Positions 8,566 through 16,149 of a stretch of 49,245 nucleotides of DNA are shown in pieces. A program made the position numbers and the translations under genes. The stretch lies in assembly GCA_029882995.1 (NCBI GenBank), contig JAOUJV010000008.1, positions 1 through 49,245 of the forward strand, read 5' to 3'. The DNA comes from Gammaproteobacteria bacterium (lineage in GTDB: Bacteria > Pseudomonadota > Gammaproteobacteria > DAOVJZ01). The notes under the pieces were generated by a model. It did not search any database and had not been told where the DNA came from. It saw nothing but the letters and a program-made list of their open reading frames with translations. How positions within the stretch are numbered: position 1 is the first letter of the stretch; the number at the start of each line of letters is the position of its first letter.

Positions 8566-8640
8566 CCGTTCGCCCTGAGCGCGAACACAGAGAGCAGTCG
8601 AAGGGTATAGTAAAGAGATTTTATAATTCACCACGAACGG
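8566..8640. repeat. Variant palindromic repeat, copy 2
   Basis: This has the same outer arms as the 78-base element (CCGTTCGCCCTGAGC on the left, CACCACGAACGG on the right) and the GCAGTCGAAGG block, but the centre is rearranged and lacks the full inner stem. It ends in seven T residues (8641-8647). It lies in tandem with copy 1 between ubiG and the phosphatase gene. Confidence 0.75.
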
Positions 8641-8657
8641 TTTTTTTATATTTCCCA

Positions 8658-9365
8658 TTAGCCCTTGCAATAACTCGCCAGATAATTCACATCCACATCA
8701 CGCCCCAGCGAATAGGTTTGTGAAAACGGGTTATACGACATGCCCTTCAATTCATGAATCGCAAGACCGGCCGCACGTGCCCACTCATCCATCTCGGAAG
8801 GTTTAATAAACTTGGCATAATCATGCGTGCCCTTGGGCAACATTTTTAAAAGATACTCAGCACCCACAATCGCAAACATATACGACTTGGGGTTCCGGTT
8901 AATCGTGGAAAAGAAAACATGCCCGCCGGGTTTCACCAACTGCGCACACGCGGCAATGGTTGAAGCCGGATTGGGTACATGCTCGAGCATTTCCATGCAA
9001 GTCACCACATCAAACTGCGCCGGTTTTTCTGCCGCCAGTTCTTCAGCGGTTATGCGTTGATAAGTCACCTCGACACCGGATTCAAGCTGGTGCAGTTTCG
9101 CCACCGAAAGCGGGGCTTCGCCCATATCGATACCGGTCACATGCGCACCGCGTGCCGCCATACTCTCGGCCAGAATCCCGCCGCCGCAACCGACATCAAT
9201 CACCTGCTTACCGGCAAGCCCGGCGATATGATCGATAAAATCCAGCCGCAGGGGATTAATATCATGCAGGGGTTTAAATTCACTGTTCGGATCCCACCAA
9301 CGCGAGGCGAGCTCTTCAAATTTGGCAATCTCTGCCGGATCCATATTCAACGCGGTATTTGTCAT
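8658..9365 (-). CDS. ubiG: Ubiquinone O-methyltransferase (UbiG)
   Basis: The 235-residue SAM-dependent methyltransferase shows the UbiG opening ([18 protein letters not shown]), the SAM-binding motif [13 protein letters not shown] near residue 56, the [11 protein letters not shown] block and the C-terminal [18 protein letters not shown]. It performs both O-methylations of ubiquinone synthesis at the inner membrane surface. It is the first gene of the minus-strand block. No other ubi gene is in view. Length and all motifs are normal. Confidence 0.95.
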   Translation of the reverse strand: MTNTALNMDPAEIAKFEELASRWWDPNSEFKPLHDINPLRLDFIDHIAGLAGKQVIDVGCGGGILAESMAARGAHVTGIDMGEAPLSVAKLHQLESGVEVTYQRITAEELAAEKPAQFDVVTCMEMLEHVPNPASTIAACAQLVKPGGHVFFSTINRNPKSYMFAIVGAEYLLKMLPKGTHDYAKFIKPSEMDEWARAAGLAIHELKGMSYNPFSQTYSLGRDVDVNYLASYCKG

Positions 9366-9410
9366 GGACGTAGGATACCGTACCGGCTAAAGGGATGGAA
9401 TTCCTTTACC

Positions 9411-9431
9411 CCCTCTCCCTCCGGGAGAGGG
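9411..9431. repeat. Short dispersed palindrome, CCCTCTCCC family
   Basis: CCCTCTCCC (9411-9419) and GGGAGAGGG (9423-9431) form a perfect 9-base stem with a three-base loop. Related copies occur at 11018-11040 and 37028-37048, always between genes. No T tract follows, so it is classed as a repeat. Confidence 0.7.
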
Positions 9432-9611
9432 CGAGGGTGAGGGGATCAAAATCAGCAAAAATTCATTTTTTCAAAGTCACAAAAGAATGCGCCTTCTTTT
9501 ACTTCCCCCCTCCCAAGAGGAAGGGCTAAAAATTCAGAAATCAGGGCTTTTTCTTTAATTTAAGGATAAATTGAAATAAGAAAATCCTTATATTCAAAAG
9601 TAGGCTAGAAT

Positions 9612-9640
9612 TTGACATAACAGCCCGTGAGGACTAAATT
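9612..9640 (+). promoter_or_regulatory. Predicted sigma-70 promoter for fic
   Basis: A consensus -35 box TTGACA (9612-9617) is followed after exactly 17 bases by TAAATT (9635-9640) as the -10. Transcription would start near 9647, about 42 bases before the fic ATG. An AGGGG ribosome site lies at 9671-9675. Confidence 0.6.
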
Positions 9641-9688
9641 ACGATATATAAGGGACTTTATATCGAAAACAGGGGTGCTTTTTAATAT

Positions 9689-10843
9689 ATGAATATACGT
9701 GATTTTCAAGCAGGCGAGCTCAAACAACAGTATGAATACAAAAGCTTCTCACCAGAGGCGATTAACCATGCCTGGGAAATAGCAGATGGTGAAATCCAGC
9801 AATTGCTGAGTGACGCAGACAGGGCATTGGGAGAATTGAATGCCTTTTCCCAACTGGTGCCGGATGTCGATTTTTTCATACGCATGCATATTACAAAAGA
9901 AGCAACCCAGTCCAGTCGCATAGAAGGGACGCGCACTAATATAGAAGAGGCCCTGCTGGATGAAAAAGATATTGAACCAGAGAAAAAAGACGACTGGATC
10001 GAAGTACAGAACTATATCAAAGCCATCAACGACGCGATTGGGCAATTAGAAACCCTGCCATTATCAAATCGTTTATTACGTAATACTCACCGAATCCTGA
10101 TGCAAGGTGTGCGTGGTGAAAGCAAGCAACCGGGTGAGTTTCGTAAAAGCCAGAACTGGATAGGTGTCAGCCTGAAAAATGCCATCTTTATTCCGCCTCA
10201 TCAGGATGAAGTAGATGAGCTAATGAGTGATCTGGAGAAGTTTATTCATAATGATGAACTGAAGGTGCCACATCTAGTAAAAATAGCCATTGCCCACTAC
10301 CAGTTTGAAACTATCCATCCATTTCTGGATGGTAATGGGCGACTTGGTCGATTGATGATAGCGTTGTATCTGGCTAATTTTGGCCTGTTGCATAAACCTG
10401 CCCTGTATCTATCAGATTATTTCGAACGCAATAAAACTGAATACATAGATCGCCTGATGGCTGTGCGAGAAGCAAACAGAATGAAAGAATGGCTGGTGTT
10501 TTTTTTATATGGTGTACGTGAAACTGCGGAAAGCTCAATACAGGTATTTAAAGACATTATCCTGCTGAAAGGGAAAATGGAACGCGAAGTATTATCGCAT
10601 TTCAGTACACGTAGACAGGAAAATGCACAGGCACTAATGCAGTATCTGTATCAAACACCGGTAACCAACATAAAAACGGTTGCCCAACAACTCGATTTAA
10701 AGATCAACACAGCATCAGCATTAATAAATGATTTTGTTAAACATAATGTGCTCACTGAATTAACAGGCAACAAGCGAAACAGAACATTTTTATTTGAGGA
10801 ATATGTCCTGATATTCAGTCGCCAATTTACAGGGCGGGAATGA
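9689..10843 (+). CDS. Fic family protein with built-in inhibitory helix
   Basis: The 384-residue protein has the full Fic active site HPFLDGNGRLGR at residues 210-221, including the catalytic histidine and the phosphate-binding DGNGR. Upstream, S75-S-R-I-E79-G80 fits the inhibitory motif [ST]xxxE[GN] of class II Fic enzymes, whose glutamate blocks productive ATP binding until released. The N-terminal segment is the usual Fic_N-type region, and the last 70 residues look like a winged helix (TVAQQLDLKINTASALINDF). It probably transfers AMP to a protein; the target is unknown. The gene stands alone with its own promoter and is followed by palindromic repeats. Confidence 0.88.
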   Translation: MNIRDFQAGELKQQYEYKSFSPEAINHAWEIADGEIQQLLSDADRALGELNAFSQLVPDVDFFIRMHITKEATQSSRIEGTRTNIEEALLDEKDIEPEKKDDWIEVQNYIKAINDAIGQLETLPLSNRLLRNTHRILMQGVRGESKQPGEFRKSQNWIGVSLKNAIFIPPHQDEVDELMSDLEKFIHNDELKVPHLVKIAIAHYQFETIHPFLDGNGRLGRLMIALYLANFGLLHKPALYLSDYFERNKTEYIDRLMAVREANRMKEWLVFFLYGVRETAESSIQVFKDIILLKGKMEREVLSHFSTRRQENAQALMQYLYQTPVTNIKTVAQQLDLKINTASALINDFVKHNVLTELTGNKRNRTFLFEEYVLIFSRQFTGRE

Positions 10844-10889
10844 CGGGAGGACCTGAGTGCAAAGCAGTCGAAGGGAGCATACTGAAGCC

Positions 10890-10967
10890 CCGTTCGCCCT
10901 GAGCGCGAAGCAGTCGAAGGGCATTCATGGTTCGACTGCTCGTTTTACTCGCGCTCACCACGAACGG
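10890..10967. repeat. 78-base palindromic repeat, copy 3
   Basis: Same length and nearly the same sequence as 8476-8553. The arms CCGTTCGCCCTGAGCGCGA and TCGCGCTC-ACCACGAACGG fold back, and AGCAGTCGAA pairs perfectly with TTCGACTGCT. A T run follows on the plus strand, so after fic it could double as a transcription terminator. A partial copy (CCTGAGTGCAAAGCAGTCG) lies just before it at 10852-10870. Confidence 0.85.
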
Positions 10968-10983
10968 TTTTTTTCAAAGCAAC

Positions 10984-11014
10984 AAAAAAGGCCGATTAAA
11001 TCGGCCTTTCTTTT
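10984..11014. terminator. Bidirectional intrinsic terminator
   Basis: AAAGGCCGATT (10987-10997) and AATCGGCCTTT (10999-11009) form a strong stem flanked by an A run on the left and TTTCTTTT on the right. It can therefore terminate transcription from both directions: fic on the plus strand and the 40-residue gene at 11062-11184 on the minus strand. Confidence 0.75.
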
Positions 11015-11017
11015 ACT

Positions 11018-11040
11018 CCCTCCCCCTTTACGGGGGAGGG
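11018..11040. repeat. Short dispersed palindrome, CCCTCCCCC variant
   Basis: CCCTCCCCC (11018-11026) pairs with GGGGGAGGG (11032-11040). It belongs to the same group as 9411-9431 and 37028-37048. It lies between the terminator and the 40-residue gene. Confidence 0.6.
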
Positions 11041-11061
11041 TTGGGGAGGGGGTAAAACTAA

Positions 11062-11184
11062 TTACCTGTTTCTACGTACATCCTGTAAATGCTGGCGAAT
11101 ATGTGCCACTTTACCAACCTGATTTCCAATGTAATAACCAAATACGAACAAAACCAAACCTGCCGCTAATATCGTTGTCATCAT
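11062..11184 (-). CDS. 40-residue single-span membrane mini-protein
   Basis: This short reading frame starts with a double ATG (11184 and 11181) after a purine-rich stretch (GAGAAGGTAGAAGAAG) that serves as a ribosome site. The product begins MMTTILAAGLVLFVFGYYIG, one hydrophobic helix, and then has a basic tail (RQHLQDVRRNR) expected in the cytoplasm. A strong terminator lies just downstream at 10984-11014. The ribosome site, helix, positive-inside tail and terminator together make a real gene likely. I do not recognise the family. Confidence 0.6.
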   Translation of the reverse strand: MMTTILAAGLVLFVFGYYIGNQVGKVAHIRQHLQDVRRNR

Positions 11185-11409
11185 CTTCTTCTACCTTCTC
11201 TTATTCTTCAAAACTGTTGGATTTTTGCCCTATATATAAAGACTGTATCGGACGCATCTAGTTCATCTGAACCCCAAAACAAGCCTCGAAACCACTTTAA
11301 AAATTTCACCAATTATTAAGGTATTATCCAGCTTTGTGCTGTATCCTCTTGTATCTAAAAAGGATATACCCTAGATTAAGTGCAGGCACCAAAAGGACCC
11401 AAATCACCC

Positions 11410-11841
11410 ATGCTCAAATTTGCGACCCAGTTCACACTCTGGCTCCTGCTGAGTCTGGCCACCCCGGCCATGGCAGATGACCGGGTCATTTACGACATCA
11501 CCCTGCACAAACCCGAGGAAATTCGGGCCCTGCTCGAGCGTATCGAAAAGACCTCCAAAGCCCCGCGCCCGAAACAAAGTCACCCGCCCATCGCACTCGT
11601 CCTGCATGGCCCCGAAGTCGATATATTCACCATCAAAAATTACCCCCGATATCAGGACATCGTCGACAAAGCCGCCCGACTCGACGCGCTCGGCCAGATA
11701 GAAGTCAAAATGTGCCGCACAAAAATGGGCGAACACAACCTCACCGAACAAGACATTCCTGCCTTTATCGAAACCGTGCCCTTTGGGCCGGATGAAGCAG
11801 CAAGACTGGAAGAAAAGGGCTATCAGCGGTTTCGGTTTTAA
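11410..11841 (+). CDS. Exported DsrE-like protein
   Basis: The 143-residue protein carries a signal peptide (MLKFATQFTLWLLLSLATPAMA) and then a compact domain with ALVLHGPEVDIF and a single cysteine in VKMCRTKMGEHNLTEQDIP. This is the pattern of periplasmic DsrE/DsrF-like proteins; this fold handles sulfur relay in its cytoplasmic members. I chose the ATG at 11410 rather than an in-frame GTG at 11380 because it places the signal peptide correctly. The cysteine could carry persulfide, but no other sulfur-oxidation gene is nearby. The DsrE assignment is from memory of the family pattern. Confidence 0.65.
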   Translation: MLKFATQFTLWLLLSLATPAMADDRVIYDITLHKPEEIRALLERIEKTSKAPRPKQSHPPIALVLHGPEVDIFTIKNYPRYQDIVDKAARLDALGQIEVKMCRTKMGEHNLTEQDIPAFIETVPFGPDEAARLEEKGYQRFRF

Positions 11842-11860
11842 AGGGAATAAAAACCAGATA

Positions 11861-11985
11861 GTAGCCCGGATGTAGCGACCTGAGTAACACGAAGAAATGC
11901 TTGATGAAAGCTCGAAGAGGGTTCTGAAGTAAGAGCGGAATCCGGGAAATGCCCCCCGGATTCCATTTCATTCCATCCAGGCTAC
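11861..11985. repeat. GTAGCCCGGATG-type palindromic element
   Basis: GTAGCCCGGATG (11861-11872) and CATCCAGGCTAC (11974-11985) are inverted copies with one mismatch. Inside, GGAATCCGGG (11937-11946) pairs perfectly with CCCGGATTCC (11955-11964). The right half folds as a strong hairpin. Elements with these arms are common between genes in gammaproteobacteria. It lies directly after the DsrE-like gene. Confidence 0.7.
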
Positions 11986-12025
11986 AGAATAATCATTCTG
12001 ACCCATTCCGTACACCAAAAATAAC

Positions 12026-12044
12026 TGTACATTATTAATGTACA
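12026..12044. promoter_or_regulatory. Perfect palindrome, predicted AbiEi operator
   Basis: TGTACATTA (12026-12034) and TAATGTACA (12036-12044) form a perfect 9-1-9 palindrome 10 bases before the first ATG of the AbiEi-like antitoxin gene. AbiEi proteins repress their own promoters by binding inverted repeats, so this is the natural operator candidate. A possible -10 (TACTAT, 12045-12050) adjoins it. Confidence 0.6.
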
Positions 12045-12054
12045 TACTATATTT

Positions 12055-13137
12055 ATGTGCATGGAGACTAAGAAAAAACACACAGAACGGGATATCCTCG
12101 ATCAGGCCTTACAAGCAGTAAAGCAGGAGACTGGTTTACGCATGCGTGTCAAAAAGACCAATGCCATACTCAACAACTATCAAGTTGATGCACTTATTCA
12201 GATAGACGACACCAAGCAGGTAGTCGCAGTAGAAATTAAAAAATGGGCTCAACAGGCAAATTTGGGAGCCTTAATAAATCAGGTTAAACAGCTACCCAAA
12301 AAAGGCATGCTGGTTGCGGATTACGTGAACCCGAAAATGGCAGAAAAATTACGCCATGAGGGTGTGCAGTTCATCGATACTGCCGGTAACGCGTTTATCA
12401 ATATGCCACCAGTCTATATGTATGTGACTGGCCATCGATGTGAGACGCCTCAATTTATGCCAACCGAAGGGGGAGCCAAACGCGCATTTGAGCCAACCGG
12501 CCTGAAGGTTATTTTTGCCTTCTTGTGTTATCCCGAGTTGGTGAATGCACCTTATCGTGAGATTGCAGAAAAAGCAGGTGTCGCAGTTGGTACCGTTGGT
12601 TGGGTGCTTAATGGTTTGAAAGCGGCAGACTTTATTCGCGACAAAGGTGACAATCAGCGCCGTCTGGTTCACGCTAAAAAATTATTAATGCGCTGGGTTG
12701 AAGTCTATCCCGAGAAGCTTCGGCCCAAGCAATTTATCGGTGAGTTTATCGCGGATGAACCAAATTGGTGGAAGAATATAAATATAAAGAAATACCATGG
12801 CTATTGGGGCGGCGAAATTGCGGCCGCCAAATATACACGTTATCTCAAACCACAGATTGCGACTCTTTATATACATGATGATGCACTGGCTCGACTTTTA
12901 GCCGATGGCCGTTTACGCAAAGCAACCACATGGCCTGGTGATGCACCGGGGGTGGTGAAGATTTATCGGCCATTCTGGAATGAAGATATTATTGAGCCAG
13001 ATATAGAAATAAAAAAAGGATACGTTCACCCCATTCTGGCGTATGCTGATCTCGTCGCAACGGGTGACACAAGGAATAGTGAAGTAGCACGGAGGATTTA
13101 TGACGAGCGGATTGCTCAATATTTCAGGGAAGGTTGA
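12055..13137 (+). CDS. AbiEi-like type IV antitoxin with nuclease-like N domain
   Basis: The 360-residue protein begins with a domain whose core reads VDALI...VAVEIKKW, giving D45, E60 and K62 in PD-(D/E)XK spacing. A winged helix follows at about residues 165-190 (YREIAEKAGVAVGTVGWVL), then a conserved C-terminal part. This matches the larger AbiEi-type antitoxin family found with nucleotidyltransferase toxins. No ribosome site precedes the ATG at 12055 (or the one at 12061), and the palindrome with a -10-like box ends only a few bases upstream, so the mRNA may be leaderless. The toxin gene overlaps the 3' end by 38 bases. Whether the nuclease-like core cuts DNA is unknown. Confidence 0.75.
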   Translation: MCMETKKKHTERDILDQALQAVKQETGLRMRVKKTNAILNNYQVDALIQIDDTKQVVAVEIKKWAQQANLGALINQVKQLPKKGMLVADYVNPKMAEKLRHEGVQFIDTAGNAFINMPPVYMYVTGHRCETPQFMPTEGGAKRAFEPTGLKVIFAFLCYPELVNAPYREIAEKAGVAVGTVGWVLNGLKAADFIRDKGDNQRRLVHAKKLLMRWVEVYPEKLRPKQFIGEFIADEPNWWKNINIKKYHGYWGGEIAAAKYTRYLKPQIATLYIHDDALARLLADGRLRKATTWPGDAPGVVKIYRPFWNEDIIEPDIEIKKGYVHPILAYADLVATGDTRNSEVARRIYDERIAQYFREG

Positions 13138-13948
13138 TGATCAAATCACAGAAGTATTTGAACTAGTAAATAGTATTTTAGCCGAACTGAAAATGCCCTA
13201 TGTTGTAGTCGGTGCATCTGCGAGAGACCTGGTTATGCATTATGGATATGGGGCTACGGTACAACGTGCTACGGAAGATGTGGATTTTGCCATTGAAGTT
13301 TCTGGTTGGAAGGTATTTGATATTCTTAAAAGCAAACTCGGTGAAAAAGGATTTCATACTACAAGTGCACCGCACCGACTCATTAGCCCAAATGATATGA
13401 TTATTGATATAGTGCCGTTTGGTGGTATTGAAGATGAACAAGCCTCTATCTCATGGCCACCAACAGAGGAGATAACAATGAATGTGCTGGGATTCAAGGA
13501 AGCTTGCGATCATGCACAATGGGTACGCATACAAGACGCACCTGAAATTGATATCCCTGTTGCCACGCCAGAGGGCATGGTTTTATTAAAAATGATTGCA
13601 TGGACAGATCGCGCCCGTGACTTACGAAAAAAAGATGCAAAAGACATCGCGTATTTATTATCGACGTATGAAACAATACCCGAAGTAAAAGAGACTCTAT
13701 ACACAGACACGGAAATAATAGAAACCTATGATTGGGACATTACGCAAGCTGCGGCTTATTTATTAGGTCAGCGTGTAAGCAATATAGCAAACTCAAACAC
13801 ATCTAAAACAATTAAAGCACTGGTTAATGAAGAAATAAAAGAGTTAAACATGGATTTATTGATCGAAGAGATGTGTACACATATTGGAAATGAGTTTGAA
13901 CGAAAATCACAATTAGTGTCTGCTTTTCTGGATGGGTTTAATAGTTGA
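13100..13948 (+). CDS. AbiEii-like nucleotidyltransferase toxin
   Basis: This 282-residue protein has the minimal nucleotidyltransferase signature: VVVGASARDLV at residues 35-45 (the GxxxRD-type loop) and TEDVDF at 58-63 supplying two metal-binding aspartates, with a third acidic strand near DMIIDIVPFG. Toxins of this class transfer nucleotides to RNA or other targets and cause reversible growth arrest. The start at 13100 lies inside the antitoxin gene after a strong GGAGG (about 13092), so the pair is translationally coupled. Orientation and overlap support a type IV toxin-antitoxin unit. Confidence 0.78.
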   Translation: MTSGLLNISGKVDDQITEVFELVNSILAELKMPYVVVGASARDLVMHYGYGATVQRATEDVDFAIEVSGWKVFDILKSKLGEKGFHTTSAPHRLISPNDMIIDIVPFGGIEDEQASISWPPTEEITMNVLGFKEACDHAQWVRIQDAPEIDIPVATPEGMVLLKMIAWTDRARDLRKKDAKDIAYLLSTYETIPEVKETLYTDTEIIETYDWDITQAAAYLLGQRVSNIANSNTSKTIKALVNEEIKELNMDLLIEEMCTHIGNEFERKSQLVSAFLDGFNS

Positions 13949-13960
13949 AGAGAGAAAACC

Positions 13961-14149
13961 ATGCCATTATTTTCTAAATCAAAAACGGTTGAATCTACCG
14001 CATTTTCTGAATTCATCCGCAATGCCTCTTCCAGAGAAAAGAAGCGTGTGTATTCTGCTGTGTTGAAGAAGGCCACAGAGAGACAATTCAGTGTAATTCG
14101 CAAGGTAGGAAAAACGGGAAAAACGGGGTCAGAGAACAATTATTCCTAA
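13961..14149 (+). CDS. Small basic protein, 62 residues, tail formed by a repeat
   Basis: The gene follows the toxin gene by 12 bases after a GAGAG ribosome site. The protein (start MPLFSKSKTVESTAF) is basic and helical in its centre (SREKKRVYSAVLKKATERQ). I do not recognise it. The last eight or so residues (GSENNYS) and the stop codon come from the hairpin repeat at 14125-14176, so the original C terminus was probably replaced when that repeat arrived. It may be a third gene of the toxin-antitoxin locus. Confidence 0.45.
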   Translation: MPLFSKSKTVESTAFSEFIRNASSREKKRVYSAVLKKATERQFSVIRKVGKTGKTGSENNYS

Positions 14150-14176
14150 TATTAGTAAATATTGTTCTCTGACCCC
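14125..14176. repeat. Hairpin with GGGGTCAGAGAACAAT arms
   Basis: The 16-base arms GGGGTCAGAGAACAAT (14125-14140) and ATTGTTCTCTGACCCC (14161-14176) are perfect inverted copies around a 20-base loop. The loop itself holds the palindrome CTAATATTAG (14146-14155). Single GGGTCAGA motifs recur at 26204-26211 and 33014-33021. No T tract follows, so a simple terminator is unlikely. Confidence 0.8.
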
Positions 14177-14294
14177 AGTATTAACACCAGTATTACCAAC
14201 CATTCCACCCCAACAGGACATAATCCGGGGGGATTGTGTTATCAACTTTGTGCTACCTTTCACTATCAGAATTTTTATATAGAGTATTCATTCG

Positions 14295-15830
14295 ATGATA
14301 ACAGCAACAACCTGGTTGAGTTTTGCATTTGGTCTTGGGCTATTCATGCGCCTGATCGGCCTGCCGCCGCTGGTCGGTTATCTGGCGGCCGGTTTTTTAC
14401 TCAGCTCGCTCGGGCATGAAACCAATGACATCCTGAATCAGGTCGCGCATGTCGGTGTGTTACTGCTGTTATTCAGTATCGGCCTGAAACTACGCCTGCG
14501 TTCCATCATCACCAGGGAAGTCCTGTTTGGTTCCATCCTGCACATGGCCATCATGATCGGCCTGGTTTATGTTGCGAACGTCACGCTATTTGGCATGGAA
14601 GAACAACTCGCCTTAATCATCGCGATTGCGCTGTCATTTTCGAGTACGGTTGTGGCGGCCAAGGTGCTGGAAAGCAGGAAAGAGTTACGCGCCTTTCACG
14701 GTCGCCTCGCCATCGGTATTTTAATCATGCAGGATTTGGTCGCGGTGGCCGTGCTCAGTGTCGGCAGCGGCACCACACCATCGCCGTTTGCCTTTCTGTT
14801 GTTTGGCCTGTTTTTCATTCGCCCGTTATTTCATCGTTTACTCGACGTCAGTGGCCATGGTGAGCTGGTCATCCTTTATGGTTTATTACTTGCGGTCGTC
14901 ATCGGCGGGCATGGCTTTGAGTACTTCGGTTTAAGCTCGGAACTGGGCGCCTTACTGTTTGGTGTGTTACTGGCTGATCATAAACGCGCGATTGAAGTAT
15001 CCAATTCAATCTGGGGTCTGAAAGAAATCTTGTTGGTCGGTTTCTTTTTACAAATCGGCCTCATGGGCCAACCAACCATGGCGATGCTGGTGGATGCCTT
15101 ATTAATTAACCTGCTCATCATTTTCAAAATCCTGTTGTTCTTCGGCATTATGGTTATGTTTCGTCTGCGTGCGCGCACCGCCTTTCTGGCCAGCCTGTCG
15201 TTGGCCACCTTCAGTGAGTTTGGTTTGATCGTGGCAAACATGGCGGCACGCAATGAATGGTTAAGCAATGAATGGATGGTACTGCTGGCGTTAACCATTG
15301 CGATCTCGTTTACCATAGCCGCCCCCTTCAACCGCTATTCGCATGAAATTTATAGCTGGCTGGAAAGCAGGCTGACAAAATTCGAATCATCCAAACGCCA
15401 CCCGGATGATGAACCCATCAATATCGGCAACTCGCATATCATGGTGGTCGGTATGGGCCGTGTTGGCAGCGGTGCCTATGAATTTCTGGCCCAACAAAAC
15501 GAACGCGTGATCGGGCTGGACTCTGATCCCGTTAAGGTTGAAATGCATCGCGAACAGGGCAGAAGGGTGCTCTACGCCGATGGTGAAGATCCCGGCCTGT
15601 GGCGCAATATTCAGCTGGGTGGCGTGCATACCGTTTTGCTGGCCATGCCCGATGCGTCAGCGAAAGTCATCGCCGCAAAGGAATTACGCGGTATTGGTTT
15701 TTCCGGCACAATTTCCGCCACCGTGGTATTTGAAGAAGATATCGAACCCCTGAAAAAAGCAGGCGTTGATTACATCTATAACTTCTACGATGGCATTGGC
15801 GCCAGTTTTGCGTTTAACTCTATCGAGTAG
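14295..15830 (+). CDS. Kef-type cation/proton antiporter with TrkA-N domain
   Basis: The 511-residue protein has about 12 membrane helices of the CPA2 exchanger family (blocks VGYLAAGFLLS, LLFSIGLKLR, LSFSSTVVAAKVLES, ELGALLFGVLLAD). A cytosolic TrkA-N domain follows, starting at IMVVGMGRVGSGAYEF and including VIGLDSDP. Such proteins exchange K+ or Na+ for H+ and are gated through nucleotide or glutathione binding. Its GC content and codon use look like core genes, unlike the AT-rich genes on both sides. There is no clear operon partner. Confidence 0.88.
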   Translation: MITATTWLSFAFGLGLFMRLIGLPPLVGYLAAGFLLSSLGHETNDILNQVAHVGVLLLLFSIGLKLRLRSIITREVLFGSILHMAIMIGLVYVANVTLFGMEEQLALIIAIALSFSSTVVAAKVLESRKELRAFHGRLAIGILIMQDLVAVAVLSVGSGTTPSPFAFLLFGLFFIRPLFHRLLDVSGHGELVILYGLLLAVVIGGHGFEYFGLSSELGALLFGVLLADHKRAIEVSNSIWGLKEILLVGFFLQIGLMGQPTMAMLVDALLINLLIIFKILLFFGIMVMFRLRARTAFLASLSLATFSEFGLIVANMAARNEWLSNEWMVLLALTIAISFTIAAPFNRYSHEIYSWLESRLTKFESSKRHPDDEPINIGNSHIMVVGMGRVGSGAYEFLAQQNERVIGLDSDPVKVEMHREQGRRVLYADGEDPGLWRNIQLGGVHTVLLAMPDASAKVIAAKELRGIGFSGTISATVVFEEDIEPLKKAGVDYIYNFYDGIGASFAFNSIE

Positions 15831-16145
15831 GGGTATCAACTTCACCCGTCATTCAGGCCTTCAGAAATCCCACAATCCCACTCCCGAATCCATTTACCTT
15901 ATATATGGGTGCATGTACTATGGAGGCATAATAAATATAAGGTAATGGGGGAGTATTATGAGGTTCAAGGAAAAACGTCTAATAAACAATTCTTATAGAG
16001 GATATAAGTATCTCTATCGCGAAAAAGTGGTTGACTATTTGCGTTTTGCCCAATGTACGTATACAGTATCTATTAACAACACCCGCCACGCATCCCGTAA
16101 GATCTGCGCACCCTGGTGGGTTACTTTTTTCTGGGGCTTGCAAAA
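15831..16145. other. Intergenic region between antiporter and Abi gene
   Basis: These 315 bases hold no certain gene. They contain the weak candidate reading frame at 15958-16149 and a short inverted TTACCTTATAT / ATATAAGGTAA pair (about 15895 and 15935) upstream of it. Nothing else is recognisable. Confidence 0.45.
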
Positions 16146-16149
16146 ATGA
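15958..16149 (+). CDS. Possible 63-residue protein, weak
   Basis: A GGGGGAG ribosome site sits 6 bases before the ATG, which is why I list it. The product is basic and cysteine- and tryptophan-containing (ending CAPWWVTFFWGLQK) and matches nothing I know. Its stop overlaps the start of the Abi_2 gene (ATG at 16146). It may be a leader peptide for that gene or a chance reading frame. Confidence 0.25.
   Translation: MRFKEKRLINNSYRGYKYLYREKVVDYLRFAQCTYTVSINNTRHASRKICAPWWVTFFWGLQK

Larger units (their letters stand above)
9366..9688. other. Intergenic region between ubiG and fic
   Basis: This 323-base spacer between divergent genes holds a short C/G-rich palindrome (9411-9431) and a decayed relative near 9505-9530. 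It also holds a good promoter for the fic gene (9612-9640). I see no gene in it. Confidence 0.6.

Noticed and set aside
8476-8640. Palindromes with T runs as terminators of ubiG or the phosphatase gene
   Set aside because: The T runs lie on the plus strand while both genes are on the minus strand; on the minus strand the run precedes the stem.
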